Shown here one piece after another: positions 19,049 through 28,504 of a stretch of DNA of 64,000 bases. The number at the start of each line of letters is the position of its first letter. Within the stretch, counting starts at the first letter, position 1. A model generated the notes under the pieces. The model was given only the letters and a program-made list of their open reading frames with translations, was not told the origin of the DNA and made no database searches. The DNA is from Limobrevibacterium gyesilva. GTDB taxonomy: Bacteria > Pseudomonadota > Alphaproteobacteria > Acetobacterales > Acetobacteraceae. The stretch is from positions 37,192 through 101,191 of the forward strand of contig NZ_JAPDNT010000012.1 of NCBI RefSeq assembly GCF_025989185.1, given 5' to 3'. The translations under genes and the position numbers were made by a program.

Positions 19049-19665
19049 GCCGCCTCGCGCAGCAGCTGCTCGGCCACTTCCAGCTTCACGACGATGGGCC
19101 GGTGATCGGAGGATTTGCGCGGCAGCACCCGCGCGCCAGTGCAGCGCAGGCCGCGCACCAGGCAGCGGTCGATGCGCAGCGGCACGATGTCGCCGGCGAC
19201 ATGCGTGGGCCGGCGCGGGCCGACATCGATGAACCCCGGCAGCAGCGTCGGGCCGACCAGGTTGTAGTCGCCCATGACCACGGCGTGCTCGGGCAGCACC
19301 TTGGCGATGCGGCGGAGCTGGCGGCGGTTCAGCACCTGGCCGTGGGAGAGATGCACATTCGCCACCGAGAAGGCGCCGAGGCTCACGATCTGGCAGACCC
19401 GGTCGAACAAGGTGCCGGCCTGCAGTGGCAGCACTACCGGCGCATGGGCCGGCGCCTTCGGTGTCCAGATGCCGAGGCCGTGGATTCGGCCCGGAAGCGG
19501 GCTGCGGGCGTAGTATCCGCCGATCCGCCGGGGCAGCGCGTCGATGTCCCGGGTCACTTCTTGCATCAGCAGGACGTCGGGCGCTTCGCGATGAACGAGA
19601 TCGACAATTTCGTCCACCGATGCGCCGGTCAGGCGCAGTAAATTCCAACTGATGATCTTCGTCAT
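19045..19665 (-). CDS. Endonuclease/exonuclease/phosphatase-family protein
   Basis: Protein of 206 aa with the EEP (DNase I-like) fold. Visible motifs are ISWNLLR at the start, LLMQEV (metal-binding Glu), VANVHLSHG, VMGDYN (catalytic Asp/Asn) and SSDHRPIVV (Asp-His near the end). Members cleave phosphodiesters in nucleic acids, phospholipids or phosphoinositides; nothing here decides which. An upstream extension is open, but the ATG at 19665 gives the normal N-terminus. It converges with the enolase-superfamily gene, and the two stop codons share the palindrome CTAG. Confidence 0.82.
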   Translation of the reverse strand: MTKIISWNLLRLTGASVDEIVDLVHREAPDVLLMQEVTRDIDALPRRIGGYYARSPLPGRIHGLGIWTPKAPAHAPVVLPLQAGTLFDRVCQIVSLGAFSVANVHLSHGQVLNRRQLRRIAKVLPEHAVVMGDYNLVGPTLLPGFIDVGPRRPTHVAGDIVPLRIDRCLVRGLRCTGARVLPRKSSDHRPIVVKLEVAEQLLREAA

Positions 19666-20006
19666 GCACAGCCACTGCGAAAAAGGGTCGACGAAAGCCG
19701 GCGCGAACAAAACAGGATCGACCCCGGTAACATCTGTGGCGCGCGCCGATCAAACCGAATCGCCATCAAGCCGGGTGTGGCTGCCATGCACGATTGTATA
19801 GAAGGATTGATAGCCCGCCGCCCCTTAAATTCCGGCTAATTTGGGGGCCGTGCCATCGGGCGCGGGGCCGCCGCGCCCCGGCGTCATTGGACGACGGCCC
19901 CGCGGCGCCTGTAGATACCGCCGCACCATCCACTTGCAACGCGCTGGGCGCCGGCGATCCTTCGGAACGGAGGAGGCCGAAGCCCCTTCCTGCGGGACTT
20001 GCTGCC
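19666..20006. other. Intergenic region between EEP and FAD dehydrogenase genes
   Basis: Divergent gap of 341 bases. About 19790-19850 is AT-richer and could hold the plus-strand promoter. A 6-bp hairpin (CGGGGC/GCCCCG) lies at 19863-19880. The plus frame of the next gene is open back to 19794, but that extension looks non-conserved and Pro/Arg-rich, so I do not treat it as coding. Confidence 0.45.
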
Positions 20007-21638
20007 ATGCTCCGGGTCACCGAACTCAGGCTTCCACTCGACCATGCGGATGGCGACCTCCGGGCGGCCGTCCTCGCGCGGCTGGACCTTCCGGACGACG
20101 AGCTGATTGGCTACGCGGTGTTCCGCCGCGCCTATGACGCGCGCCGGACGTCGGCGATCACGCTGACCTACACCGTCGATATCGAGGTCGCGGACGAAGC
20201 GGCACTGCTGGCGCGCCGCGCCGGCGACCGCAAGCTGTCGCCGGCGCCCGACACGACGTACCGCTTCGTCGCCAGGGCCGCGCGTCCGCCGCGCCTGCGG
20301 CCGGTGGTGATCGGCACCGGGCCGTGCGGGCTGTTCGCGGGCCTGCTGCTGGCGCAGATGGGGTTCCGCCCGCTGATCCTGGATCGCGGCAAGGCGGTGC
20401 GGGAGCGGACGAAGGACACCTGGGGCCTGTGGCGCCGGTCCGTGCTCGATCCCGAGTCGAACGTCCAGTTCGGCGAAGGCGGCGCCGGCACTTTCTCCGA
20501 CGGCAAGCTGCACAGCCAGATCTCGGATCCGCGGCACCACGGGCGCAAGGTGCTGACGGAGTTCGTGAAAGCCGGAGCGCCGCCAGAGATCCTGTATGTC
20601 AGCAAGCCGCATATCGGGACGTTCCGGCTGGTGACGATGGTCGAGCAGCTGCGCGACACCATCGAGGGCCTGGGCGGGGAATACCGCTTCCAGAGCAAGG
20701 TCGAGGATATCGACATCGCTGAGACGCAGGCGGGCGAGCGGCGGGTGCGCGGCGTGGTTCTCGCCGGCGGCGAATACATCGCGGCCGATCACGTGGTGCT
20801 GGCCGTGGGCCACAGCGCGCGCGACACCTTCGCGATGCTGCACGCGCGCGGGGTGCATGTCGAAGCCAAGCCGTTCTCCATCGGCCTGCGGATCGAGCAT
20901 CCGCAGTCGCTGATCGACCGCTGCCGCTTCGGCGACCATGCCGGGCACAAGCTGCTGGGGGCGGCGGACTACAAGCTGGTGCATCACGCGGCCAACGGGC
21001 GCGCGGTCTACAGCTTCTGCATGTGCCCGGGCGGGACGGTGGTGGCGGCGGCGTCCGAGCCTGGCCGGGTGGTGACCAACGGCATGAGCCAGTATTCGCG
21101 CAACGAGCGCAACGCCAACGCGGGCATCGTCGTCGGCATTTCGCCCGCCGATTACCCGGGGCATCCGCTGGCCGGGATCGCGTTCCAGCGGCATTGGGAG
21201 GAACGGGCCTTCGCGGCGGGCGGCGGAACCTATGCGGCGCCCGGGCAGCGCGTGGGCGATTTCCTCGCCGGCCGGCCGTCGGTGGCGCTCGGCGCGGTCG
21301 TGCCGTCCTACCGGCCCGGGGTGCATCCGACGGACCTGTCCACGTGCCTGCCGGATTACGCCGTGGCCGCGATCCGCGAGGCGCTGCCCGCGTTCGACCG
21401 GCAGATCAAGGGCTTCGCCATGGACGACGCGGTGCTGACGGGGGTGGAGACGCGCACCTCCTCGCCCATCCGCATCAGGCGCGACGAGGCCTTCCAAAGC
21501 GTCAACACCAGGGGGCTGTACCCCGCCGGCGAGGGCGCCGGCTACGCAGGCGGCATCCTGTCGGCCGGGGTGGATGGCGTGAGGGTCGCGGAGGCGGTGG
21601 CGCTGAGCATGGTCGAGGCGCCGCAAGGGGGACTATAG
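20007..21638 (+). CDS. NAD(P)/FAD-dependent oxidoreductase (COG2509-type dehydrogenase)
   Basis: Flavoprotein of 543 aa. The first 90 residues form a small domain common in this family ([18 protein letters not shown]). The FAD-binding motif [15 protein letters not shown] lies near residue 100, then [13 protein letters not shown] and [14 protein letters not shown], a hallmark of the uncharacterised FAD dehydrogenase group. [11 protein letters not shown] and the closing [13 protein letters not shown] also fit. The substrate is unknown for the family. The ATG at 20007 is chosen because the upstream open stretch is not family-like. It lies just upstream of ilvD but with a stem-loop between. Confidence 0.85.
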   Translation: MLRVTELRLPLDHADGDLRAAVLARLDLPDDELIGYAVFRRAYDARRTSAITLTYTVDIEVADEAALLARRAGDRKLSPAPDTTYRFVARAARPPRLRPVVIGTGPCGLFAGLLLAQMGFRPLILDRGKAVRERTKDTWGLWRRSVLDPESNVQFGEGGAGTFSDGKLHSQISDPRHHGRKVLTEFVKAGAPPEILYVSKPHIGTFRLVTMVEQLRDTIEGLGGEYRFQSKVEDIDIAETQAGERRVRGVVLAGGEYIAADHVVLAVGHSARDTFAMLHARGVHVEAKPFSIGLRIEHPQSLIDRCRFGDHAGHKLLGAADYKLVHHAANGRAVYSFCMCPGGTVVAAASEPGRVVTNGMSQYSRNERNANAGIVVGISPADYPGHPLAGIAFQRHWEERAFAAGGGTYAAPGQRVGDFLAGRPSVALGAVVPSYRPGVHPTDLSTCLPDYAVAAIREALPAFDRQIKGFAMDDAVLTGVETRTSSPIRIRRDEAFQSVNTRGLYPAGEGAGYAGGILSAGVDGVRVAEAVALSMVEAPQGGL

Positions 21639-21648
21639 TCCAGCATCC

Positions 21649-21672
21649 GGGCGGTCCCGCGACGGACCGCCC
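21649..21672 (+). terminator. GC-rich stem-loop after FAD dehydrogenase gene
   Basis: GGGCGGTCC and GGACCGCCC form a perfect 9-bp stem with a 6-base loop, 10 bases after the stop codon. No T-tract follows, so it may end transcription poorly or protect the 3' end. It also lies in the leader of ilvD, where it could act as an attenuator-like structure; I see no leader peptide rich in branched-chain residues. Confidence 0.5.
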
Positions 21673-21759
21673 TGGCGCCGGCCCGCATGCCTTCGCGGCG
21701 GATGGACAGCCGCGCCAAACGTGGTTCAATCCGGCCAGCTTCTGAAAGGGCCCAATGAC

Positions 21760-23613
21760 ATGCCGACGTACCGCTCCCGCACAACGACCCATGGCCGCAA
21801 CATGGCCGGCGCAAGAGGCTTGTGGCGGGCGACGGGCATGAAGGACGGCGATTTCGGCAAGCCGATCATCGCCATCGCCAACTCGTTCACCCAGTTCGTG
21901 CCCGGCCACGTCCATCTGAAGGACCTCGGCCAGCTGGTCGCCCGCGAGATCGAGGGCGCCGGCGGCGTGGCCAAGGAGTTCAACACCATCGCCGTCGATG
22001 ACGGCATCGCCATGGGTCATGACGGCATGCTGTACAGCCTGCCCTCGCGCGAGCTGATCGCCGACAGCGTGGAATACATGGTGAACGCGCATTGCGCCGA
22101 CGCGCTGGTGTGCATCTCCAACTGCGACAAGATCACGCCGGGCATGCTGATGGCGGCGATGCGGCTGAACATCCCCACGATCTTCATCTCCGGAGGGCCG
22201 ATGGAGGCCGGCAAGGTGTCGCGGCACGGCAAGGTGCAGTCGATCGACCTGATCGACGCCATGGTGGCGGCGGCCGACAGCGACGTGACGGACGCCGAAG
22301 TGCAGGTGATCGAGCGCTCGGCCTGCCCGACCTGCGGGTCCTGCTCCGGCATGTTCACCGCCAATTCGATGAACTGCCTGACCGAGGCGCTGGGCCTGGC
22401 GCTGCCGGGCAACGGCACCGTGCTGGCGACGCACGCGGACCGCAAGCAGCTGTTCCTGGAAGCCGGGCGGGTGATCGTCGACCTGGCGCAGCGCTACTAC
22501 GAGCAGGACGACGCCTCGGTGCTGCCGCGCAACATCGCCGGGGTGCGTTCGTTCGAGAATGCGATGACGCTGGACATCGCCATGGGCGGGTCCACCAACA
22601 CGGTGCTGCATTTGCTGGCGGCCGCGCAGGAAGGCGGCGTGGATTTCACCATCCGCGACATCGACCGGCTATCCCTGCGCGTGCCCGTGCTGTGCAAGGT
22701 GGCGCCGGCCGTGGCCGACGTGCATGTCGAGGACGTGCATCGCGCCGGCGGCGTGATGGCCATCCTGGCCGAGCTCGATCGCGCCGGGCTGATCGACCGG
22801 TCGATGTCGACCGTGCACGCGGCAACGCTGGGCGATGCGCTGGACCGCTGGGATGTCACGAAGACGCAGAGCCAGTCGGTGCGCGACCTGTTCCGCGCCG
22901 CACCCGGCGGCGTGCCCACGCAGATCGCCTTCAGCCAGTCCTCGCGCTGGGACGAGCTGGACCTGGACCGCAGCGGCGGCGTGATCCGCGACGCGGCGCA
23001 CGCCTTCTCGAAGGATGGCGGGCTGGCGGTGCTGCACGGCAACCTGGCCGAGGACGGCTGCATCGTGAAGACCGCGGGCGTCGACGCCAGCGCGCTGGTC
23101 TTCGCCGGGCCGGCCCGGCTGTTCGAGAGCCAGGACGCGGCGGTCGCGGCCATCCTGGGCGGGCACATCAAGCCCGGCGACGTGGTGCTGATCCGCTACG
23201 AGGGCCCGAAAGGGGGGCCGGGCATGCAGGAGATGCTGTATCCCACCAGCTACCTGAAATCGAAGGGGCTGGGGAAGGTGTGCGCCCTGGTCACCGACGG
23301 GCGGTTCTCCGGCGGGTCGTCCGGCCTGTCGATCGGCCATATCTCGCCGGAGGCGGCGGAAGGCGGCACCATCGGACTGGTGGAGGAAGGCGACCGCATC
23401 GAGATCGACATTCCCGCGCGCCGGATCCACCTGGCGGTGAGCGACGAGGAACTGGCGCGTCGCCGCAGCGCCATGGAGGCGCGCGGCGCCGCAGCCTGGC
23501 ATCCGGCCGCGCGCGACCGCAAGGTCTCGGCGGCGCTGCGGGCCTATGCGGCCCTGACCACCAGCGCATCGCGCGGCGCCGTGCGCGACGTCGATCAACT
23601 GAAGCGCCGCTGA
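21760..23613 (+). CDS. ilvD: Dihydroxy-acid dehydratase
   Basis: Enzyme of 617 aa (E. coli IlvD is 616) that dehydrates 2,3-dihydroxy-3-methylbutanoate and 2,3-dihydroxy-3-methylpentanoate in valine and isoleucine synthesis. The N-terminus [20 protein letters not shown] matches IlvD exactly in style. Fe-S and metal site motifs are [12 protein letters not shown] near 118 and [19 protein letters not shown] near 190. [22 protein letters not shown] residues appear as [20 protein letters not shown] lies 39 bases upstream in frame, but the ATG at 21760 follows GAAAGGG and fits the family start. It is a single gene here, without ilvBHC neighbours. Confidence 0.96.
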   Translation: MPTYRSRTTTHGRNMAGARGLWRATGMKDGDFGKPIIAIANSFTQFVPGHVHLKDLGQLVAREIEGAGGVAKEFNTIAVDDGIAMGHDGMLYSLPSRELIADSVEYMVNAHCADALVCISNCDKITPGMLMAAMRLNIPTIFISGGPMEAGKVSRHGKVQSIDLIDAMVAAADSDVTDAEVQVIERSACPTCGSCSGMFTANSMNCLTEALGLALPGNGTVLATHADRKQLFLEAGRVIVDLAQRYYEQDDASVLPRNIAGVRSFENAMTLDIAMGGSTNTVLHLLAAAQEGGVDFTIRDIDRLSLRVPVLCKVAPAVADVHVEDVHRAGGVMAILAELDRAGLIDRSMSTVHAATLGDALDRWDVTKTQSQSVRDLFRAAPGGVPTQIAFSQSSRWDELDLDRSGGVIRDAAHAFSKDGGLAVLHGNLAEDGCIVKTAGVDASALVFAGPARLFESQDAAVAAILGGHIKPGDVVLIRYEGPKGGPGMQEMLYPTSYLKSKGLGKVCALVTDGRFSGGSSGLSIGHISPEAAEGGTIGLVEEGDRIEIDIPARRIHLAVSDEELARRRSAMEARGAAAWHPAARDRKVSAALRAYAALTTSASRGAVRDVDQLKRR

Positions 23614-23656
23614 AGGCGCCGATGGCCGCAACGGTCCGGCGCAGCGCGCCGGGCCG

Positions 23657-25102
23657 TCAGATCATGTAGGTGAAAGCCTCGGGCCGCGCGCTCACCGGCT
23701 GGGCGATGACGGCCGGGGCGCCGACCAGCGCGGCGAGGTGCTGGGCCAGCAACTCGCATTGGCGGCGGATATCCGGCACCGCCGTCATTTCCCAGAAGGT
23801 TCCCTTCGTCACCGGGCCGACCGCGAACAGACGGCGCGAAATGGCGCCGGAGGCATTCAGCAGCGCGCAGGTTCCGGTGACGTCGAGGCCGAGCCGCAAT
23901 GCATCCGGACGCACGGTCCCGTCCAGCAACAGGCCCCGGATCAGCGTGTCGCCGATGCGCGCATAGTCGGCATCGGGTCCCGAGCAGTTGATCACGCGGG
24001 CCGCCTGCAGACACGCCATGCGGTCGCTGCCGCGGGGCCGGTAGCGTACGTCCGCCATTCCGTCATGCAGCGCGTAGCCCTGTATCCGCCCGGTGTGCAG
24101 CTGCAATTGGCCGCTTTGCCGCGCCGCGTCGATGCGGTCGGCCACCGGCCCGGCCATGCGGTGGCGATGCACGTCCCACCACGGGCGCATATGCCGCAGG
24201 AAGCGGGCACGGTCGGTCAACGACATGGCCTGCCAGACATCCTGGGTGAACGGCCGCAGCGCATCGACGACCGGCTGCCAGGTGCCGCCCTGCTCGATCG
24301 CGCGCTCCGCCTCGCGCCGGAGTGTGCGGGTCAGCGCCATCAGCCCGGTGGGGAACGGAATCGGCTCGGCCAGCGCCGCTGGAGGGCCCGCCTGATGGCG
24401 GCGCGGCAGCAGGCCACGGCGGGAGACGGCATGGATCGGTCCCGTATGGCCCTGGTCGAGCAGCGAGACCACCATGTCCACGGTGGTCAGGCCGGTGCCG
24501 ATGAGCAGCACGCGGCTGGCGGGATCGAGATCGGCCAGCGCCTCGGCCGCCCACGGGTCCGGGCGGTACAGCGCGCTGTCGTAGAATGACGGGTCCGCGA
24601 TCGGCGGCGGCCGCGGCGGGAAATTGCCGACGGCGAGCACCGCGAGATCGGCCTCGACCGCCTCGCCGCGATCGAGATGCAGGATGATCGGATGCCCGCT
24701 GCGATCGATGGCTTGCACGTCGCCGCGCACCAGCACCAGCCGGTCGCGCGATTCGGGCGCCCGGATCTCCTCGTTCAGCAGGCTGCGGATATAGGCGCCG
24801 AACAGATGGCGCGGCGCAAAGCTGGAAGCGTTCGGCTGCAGGCCGCCGAGTTCCTCCTCCGGCTGGCGCTGCAGCCAGTCGAGGAAGTCGTGCGGGCGGT
24901 CGTGGAAGGCGCTCATACGGCCGGCCGGCACATTGAGCAGATGGTTCGGATTGCCGGTGGAATAGGCCATGCCGCGGCCGAACCGGCGATTGCGCTCGAT
25001 CAGGGTGACGCGTGTATGCGGCGGACACCGGCGCAGCAGGTGCAAGGCCAGCAACGTGCCGCTGAACCCCGCGCCGATCACGGCGATCGACGGCGTGGTC
25101 AC
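23657..25102 (-). CDS. FAD/NAD(P)-binding protein (COG4529, NAD_binding_9 type)
   Basis: Flavoprotein of 481 aa. It opens with the dinucleotide fold SIAVIGAGFSGTLLALHLL. GRGMAYSTGNPNHLLNVPAGRMSAF is the signature stretch of this poorly characterised family, part of which is TGNPNHLLNVPAGRM. A second nucleotide-binding stretch, VLLIGTGLTTVDMVVSLL, lies near the middle. The catalysed reaction is unknown. The frame is open to 25213 and an ATG exists at 25174, but its GGAGG touches the ATG directly. The GTG at 25102 has AGGAAG at proper spacing and gives a natural N-terminus, so I prefer it. Confidence 0.8.
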   Translation of the reverse strand: MTTPSIAVIGAGFSGTLLALHLLRRCPPHTRVTLIERNRRFGRGMAYSTGNPNHLLNVPAGRMSAFHDRPHDFLDWLQRQPEEELGGLQPNASSFAPRHLFGAYIRSLLNEEIRAPESRDRLVLVRGDVQAIDRSGHPIILHLDRGEAVEADLAVLAVGNFPPRPPPIADPSFYDSALYRPDPWAAEALADLDPASRVLLIGTGLTTVDMVVSLLDQGHTGPIHAVSRRGLLPRRHQAGPPAALAEPIPFPTGLMALTRTLRREAERAIEQGGTWQPVVDALRPFTQDVWQAMSLTDRARFLRHMRPWWDVHRHRMAGPVADRIDAARQSGQLQLHTGRIQGYALHDGMADVRYRPRGSDRMACLQAARVINCSGPDADYARIGDTLIRGLLLDGTVRPDALRLGLDVTGTCALLNASGAISRRLFAVGPVTKGTFWEMTAVPDIRRQCELLAQHLAALVGAPAVIAQPVSARPEAFTYMI

Positions 25103-25324
25103 GCGGATGCTTCCTGGTCCCGGGCTGCCTGCGCGGGGATATCGGGCGCGGTACGCGGTGCTGACATCAGCCATCCTCCAGAGTCGGTGCGAGTCCACCC
25201 AGACGCATGCCACGAACGGGGGGTTGTTTCCCTATTCGCCATGTAGGGGTTTCAGGCATGCGCCAGGGTCCGGAGTCAAACGGAAAATGGCGTCTGCCGC
25301 GGGTCTGCCGCGGCCGCTGCCCGC

Positions 25325-25840
25325 TTACGGCGCGCGGTGGATGGGATCGACCCAGAGCACTTCTTCGGGCTTCTCGACCGGCTCGATCTCCAGGTTCACC
25401 ACCACCGCTTCGTTGTCGCTGCGCACCAGCACGCATTCCAGCGTCTCGTCGCTCGACGCGTTGATCTCCTGGTGCGGCACGTAGGGCGGCACGAAGATGA
25501 AGTCGCCGGGCCCGGCCTCGGCGACGTATTCCAGCTTGTCGCCCCAGCGCATGCGCGCCTTGCCCTTCAGCACGTAGATCACGCTCTCCAGCGCGCCGTG
25601 ATGATGCGCGCCGGTCTTGGCGTTGGCGTGGATATGCACCGTGCCGGCCCAGATCTTCTGCGCGCCGACGCGCGCCAGGTTGATCGCGGCCGCGCGGTTC
25701 ATCCCCGGCGTCTGCGCCGTGTTGGCGTCGAGCTGGTCGCCCGGGATCACCTTCACGCCGTGGGTTTTCCAGTCGATCGCCTGGGCATCGTCATGCGCAT
25801 GGTTGTGTGCGTGGTCGTGCGGATGATCGGGATGGGTCAT
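25325..25840 (-). CDS. Cupin-domain protein with His-rich N-terminus
   Basis: Protein of 171 aa. A metal-binding cupin core is visible: motif one GAHHHGALESVIYVLKG supplies His79-His81 and Glu85, and motif two PGDFIFVPPYVPHQEIN supplies His123. The first 20 residues are packed with His and Asp (DHPHDHAHNHAHDD), which could bind Zn, Ni or Cu. The cupin fold serves dioxygenases, isomerases and sensors, so the reaction is unknown. The start follows GGAGA at good spacing. It lies 32 bases after a small ORF and 222 bases before the FAD/NAD(P) gene on the same strand. Confidence 0.82.
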   Translation of the reverse strand: MTHPDHPHDHAHNHAHDDAQAIDWKTHGVKVIPGDQLDANTAQTPGMNRAAAINLARVGAQKIWAGTVHIHANAKTGAHHHGALESVIYVLKGKARMRWGDKLEYVAEAGPGDFIFVPPYVPHQEINASSDETLECVLVRSDNEAVVVNLEIEPVEKPEEVLWVDPIHRAP

Positions 25841-25872
25841 GGCAATGTCTCCGAATTGTCGGGATCGGGCGG

Positions 25873-26043
25873 TCAGCCGAGTGCCGTGTTGAAGCTGGCG
25901 CGGACATGGATATCGATAACGTGCTGCTGGTTCGCAATGACGTCGTCGCCGACCGGCGCGGTGCGTTCCTGGGGGCGAGATGACGCCGCGCGGCGCACGG
26001 AGCGGCGGGGTGAAGAGACAAGCGGCAGGACCGATTCGGACAT
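25873..26043 (-). CDS. Small hypothetical ORF, 56 aa, upstream of cupin
   Basis: Minus-strand frame beginning MSESVLPLVSSPRRSVRR and ending HVRASFNTALG. A GGAGG sequence precedes the ATG by four bases, a little close but strong. It ends 32 bases before the cupin start, so the two could be co-transcribed. No family is recognised. It may be a small protein or an upstream leader frame affecting cupin translation. Confidence 0.4.
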   Translation of the reverse strand: MSESVLPLVSSPRRSVRRAASSRPQERTAPVGDDVIANQQHVIDIHVRASFNTALG

Positions 26044-26369
26044 GCGACCTCCGTCACAGGACCAGGCGGCCCGCGGGTCAGCGAGGATTGGGGGGTGAGG
26101 CTTGGCCGGCCCCGGCAAGGCCGCCCGGTGTCAGGCGCAGCGCGGCCGACAGCAGATCCGGGCGGTTTGGGTCATGGAAGGTTCGAGCATCGGCATGCGA
26201 AATCGGACTCCCTGGCACGGCCGGTCAGGTGCGGCGGCGCGGAGCCATATTTCTACTCCGTACTATGGGAGTCAATATATTCAACAGCATAAATTGTGCC
26301 CAATTCAATTACACACATATTATGCGTGATTAACCAAGCAGCGGTTTGCGTGCCGAAACACGCGGAACC
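26044..26369. other. Intergenic region with AT-rich island
   Basis: The gap lies between the end of the amidase gene and the small ORF, both minus strand. Positions about 26248-26340 are strikingly AT-rich for this genome and look like a promoter for the small ORF and cupin. A weak 46-codon minus frame starting with GTG at 26218 (ending PPNPR) may be a gene remnant. An ACTCC/GGAGT pair flanks 26250-26268. Confidence 0.45.
26287..26300 (-). promoter_or_regulatory. Possible sigma-54 type promoter (GG-N10-GC)
   Basis: On the minus strand the AT-rich island contains TGGGCAC, four bases, then TATGC, giving the GG-N10-GC spacing required by sigma-54. The match to the consensus is only partial and no activator gene is adjacent. 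It would drive the small ORF and cupin genes. This is a suggestion, not a firm call. Confidence 0.25.
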
Positions 26370-27785
26370 TCAGGAAATCTGCGGCCTGCGGATCGCCGGC
26401 AGGTCCGCTTCCAGCGCCGCCGCCGCCGCCAGGATCGTCTCCTCCGCATGCCAGGGACCGGCGATCTGCAGGCCTACCGGCAGGCCCGCGCGCGTCACGC
26501 CGCAGGGCATCGACAGCGCGGGATGGCCCGACAGGTTCAGCGGGAAGGTGAAGGGATACCACGCGCCCCGCAGCGTGCCGGCGTCCTGGCCGGCGATGGG
26601 CACATGGCCGTGCGGGTCCAACCCGACCGGCAGCGCCGGCGCGGTGGTGACCGGGGAGACCAGCAGGTCGAAGCCGGCGAACAGGCCCTGCAGGCGGCGG
26701 AAGAAATCGCTGCGGGCGGCGGCGGCGCGTTGCAGGGCCACGGCGCTGTGGCCCAGCCCCTTCTCGATGGTGATGGCGAGGCTGGCATCCATGTCGCCGC
26801 GCCTGTCCTGCAGATAGCCGGCAAGGCGCGCGGCGAGCGCGCTCTCCAGCATCACCAGGAAGGACGGCTCCAGGCCCGCGAAATCGAACGCGACCTCCTC
26901 CACCGCCGCCCCCAGCGCCTGCAGGCGGCGTGCGGCGGCTTCTGTCAGGGCGGCCACCTGGGGGTCGATGGCGGGGCTGCCGCAGCGTGGCAGCCAGGCC
27001 ACGCGCAGCCCGCGCAGGTCACGCGCCGGGTGGGCGGGCAGCGGCGCCTGCCCCCAGGGATCGGCCGCGTCAGCGCCGCGCAGGATGCGGAACGCCAGCG
27101 CCACCTCGGCCACGCTGCGCGCCATCGGGCCGACATAGGAATTGGCGCCGAACAGGTCGGGCACCTGCAGATGCGGGATCGCCCCCAGCGTCGCCTTCAG
27201 TCCGACGATGCCGCAGCAGGCGGCGGGAATGCGGATGGAGCCGCCGCCATCGCTGCCCAGCGCCAGTGGCCCCATGCCCAGCAGCGCCGCCACCGCCGCC
27301 CCGCCGCTGGAGCCGCCGCAGGTGACGGACTCGTCCCACGGGTTCAGGGTGCGGCCGAACAGCGGGGATTCCGTGAACGGCTTGTGGCCGAACTCCGGGG
27401 TGGTGGTCTTGCCGATCAGGATGCCGCCGGCCGCCTTCAGCCGCGCCACCGCCACGGCGTCCTGCGCCGGCACCGTGTCGGCGAACAGGCGCGAACCCTG
27501 GGTGGTGCGAACGCCGGCCGTCGCGGTCAGGTCCTTCACCGAGAACGGCACGCCGAACAGCGGCGGCAGGGCGCCGCCGTCTTGCCAGCGCGCCTGCATG
27601 GCCTGCGCCTCCGCCCGCGCCGCGTCGGCGCAGACCGTGATGAAGGCGTTGTACCGCCGCCCCGCCTCGATGCGCGCCAGCGCCGCCGCCACTGCCTGCG
27701 CGGGCGAGACGCGGCGCCCGCGGATCGCGTCGGCGAGCGCGACGGTGTCGAGGTCGGCGATGTCGCCGGTGATGTGTTCGCTCAT
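26370..27785 (-). CDS. Amidase (amidase-signature family)
   Basis: Amide hydrolase of 471 aa with the complete Ser-cisSer-Lys triad: Lys84 in FSVKDL, Ser160 in CGGSSGGAAVA and the nucleophile Ser183 in SDGGGSIRIP. AS-family enzymes release ammonia or amines from carboxamides. The ATG at 27785 overlaps the stop of the preceding SDR gene (ATGA); another ATG lies nine bases upstream. It is the last gene of the eight-gene minus-strand operon that begins with the binding protein at 33782. That context suggests hydrolysis of an imported amide or a half-amide made by the deacetylase-like hydrolase (inference). Confidence 0.9.
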   Translation of the reverse strand: MSEHITGDIADLDTVALADAIRGRRVSPAQAVAAALARIEAGRRYNAFITVCADAARAEAQAMQARWQDGGALPPLFGVPFSVKDLTATAGVRTTQGSRLFADTVPAQDAVAVARLKAAGGILIGKTTTPEFGHKPFTESPLFGRTLNPWDESVTCGGSSGGAAVAALLGMGPLALGSDGGGSIRIPAACCGIVGLKATLGAIPHLQVPDLFGANSYVGPMARSVAEVALAFRILRGADAADPWGQAPLPAHPARDLRGLRVAWLPRCGSPAIDPQVAALTEAAARRLQALGAAVEEVAFDFAGLEPSFLVMLESALAARLAGYLQDRRGDMDASLAITIEKGLGHSAVALQRAAAARSDFFRRLQGLFAGFDLLVSPVTTAPALPVGLDPHGHVPIAGQDAGTLRGAWYPFTFPLNLSGHPALSMPCGVTRAGLPVGLQIAGPWHAEETILAAAAALEADLPAIRRPQIS

Positions 27786-28504
27786 AGCATCCACCTTCCG
27801 CCGTCGATCAGGATGGTCTGGCCAGTCACGAAACGTGCCTCCGGGCTGGCGAGATAGGCGACCAGGCCGGCCACGTCCTCCGGCTCGGCCACGAAGCCTG
27901 CGGGGGTCGCGGACCGCACGCGGTCGATCACCTCGGCCGGCAGGCGGTCATGCGCGCGGGTGCGCACCGCGCCGGGCGCCACCACGTTCACGGTGACGCC
28001 GTGCGGCGCCAGTTCGCGTGCGAGCGACCGGGTGAAGCCGACCAGCCCCATTTTCGCGGTCGCGTAGTCGGCCAGCCCGACATCGCCGACGAAAGCCGAA
28101 TCGCTGGAGATGTTGACCACGCGGCCGAACCCGCGTTCGCGCATGCCCGGCGCCACCAGCCGCGTCAGCCGCATCGTGGTCAGCAGCGACACGTCCAGCA
28201 CGAAGCGCCAGACCTCCTCGTGGGATTCCAGGAACGGGCTGCCGCGCTCGCGCGCGCTCTGGCCGACATTGTTGACCAGCACATCGACCGGGCCGAGGCG
28301 CTGCTCCGCCGCGGCGGCGAAATCGGCCAGCACGGTGGCGTCGGTGCAGTCGCCCTGCACCGCGAACACGCCGGCGATGGCGATGGGCTCGCGGTCGATC
28401 GCCGCGACCTGTGCGCCCTCGGCGATCAGCCGTGCGGCCACGCCGGCACCGATGCCGTGGGCGGCGCCGGTCACCATCGCCGTGCGGCCCTCGAACCGGC
28501 GCAT
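27782..28504 (-). CDS. Short-chain dehydrogenase/reductase
   Basis: NAD(P)-dependent oxidoreductase of 240 aa. The cofactor motif TGAAHGIGAG lies at 12-21, NNVG near 78-81, the catalytic Ser in NISSDS near 134, and Tyr147 and Lys151 in YATAK. PGAVRT and FVTGQTILIDGG complete the classical SDR pattern. An Asp after the second strand (AIDRE) favours NAD over NADP (family rule). The ATG overlaps the upstream SDR stop as TGATG, and its own stop overlaps the amidase start. It probably oxidises or reduces a pathway intermediate. Confidence 0.9.
   Translation of the reverse strand: MRRFEGRTAMVTGAAHGIGAGVAARLIAEGAQVAAIDREPIAIAGVFAVQGDCTDATVLADFAAAAEQRLGPVDVLVNNVGQSARERGSPFLESHEEVWRFVLDVSLLTTMRLTRLVAPGMRERGFGRVVNISSDSAFVGDVGLADYATAKMGLVGFTRSLARELAPHGVTVNVVAPGAVRTRAHDRLPAEVIDRVRSATPAGFVAEPEDVAGLVAYLASPEARFVTGQTILIDGGRWML

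Noticed and set aside
19794..20006. 71-codon N-terminal extension of the FAD dehydrogenase
   Set aside because: Pro/Arg-rich and not family-like; the ATG at 20007 gives the normal start.
25186..25199. GGTG/CACC stem resembling a tRNA T-arm
   Set aside because: No matching acceptor, D or anticodon arm is found around it, so it is not a tRNA; also checked for a cobalamin riboswitch and found no B12 box.
26078..26218. 46-codon minus-strand frame
   Set aside because: It starts with GTG without a ribosome site and has no recognised relative; mentioned only as a possible remnant.
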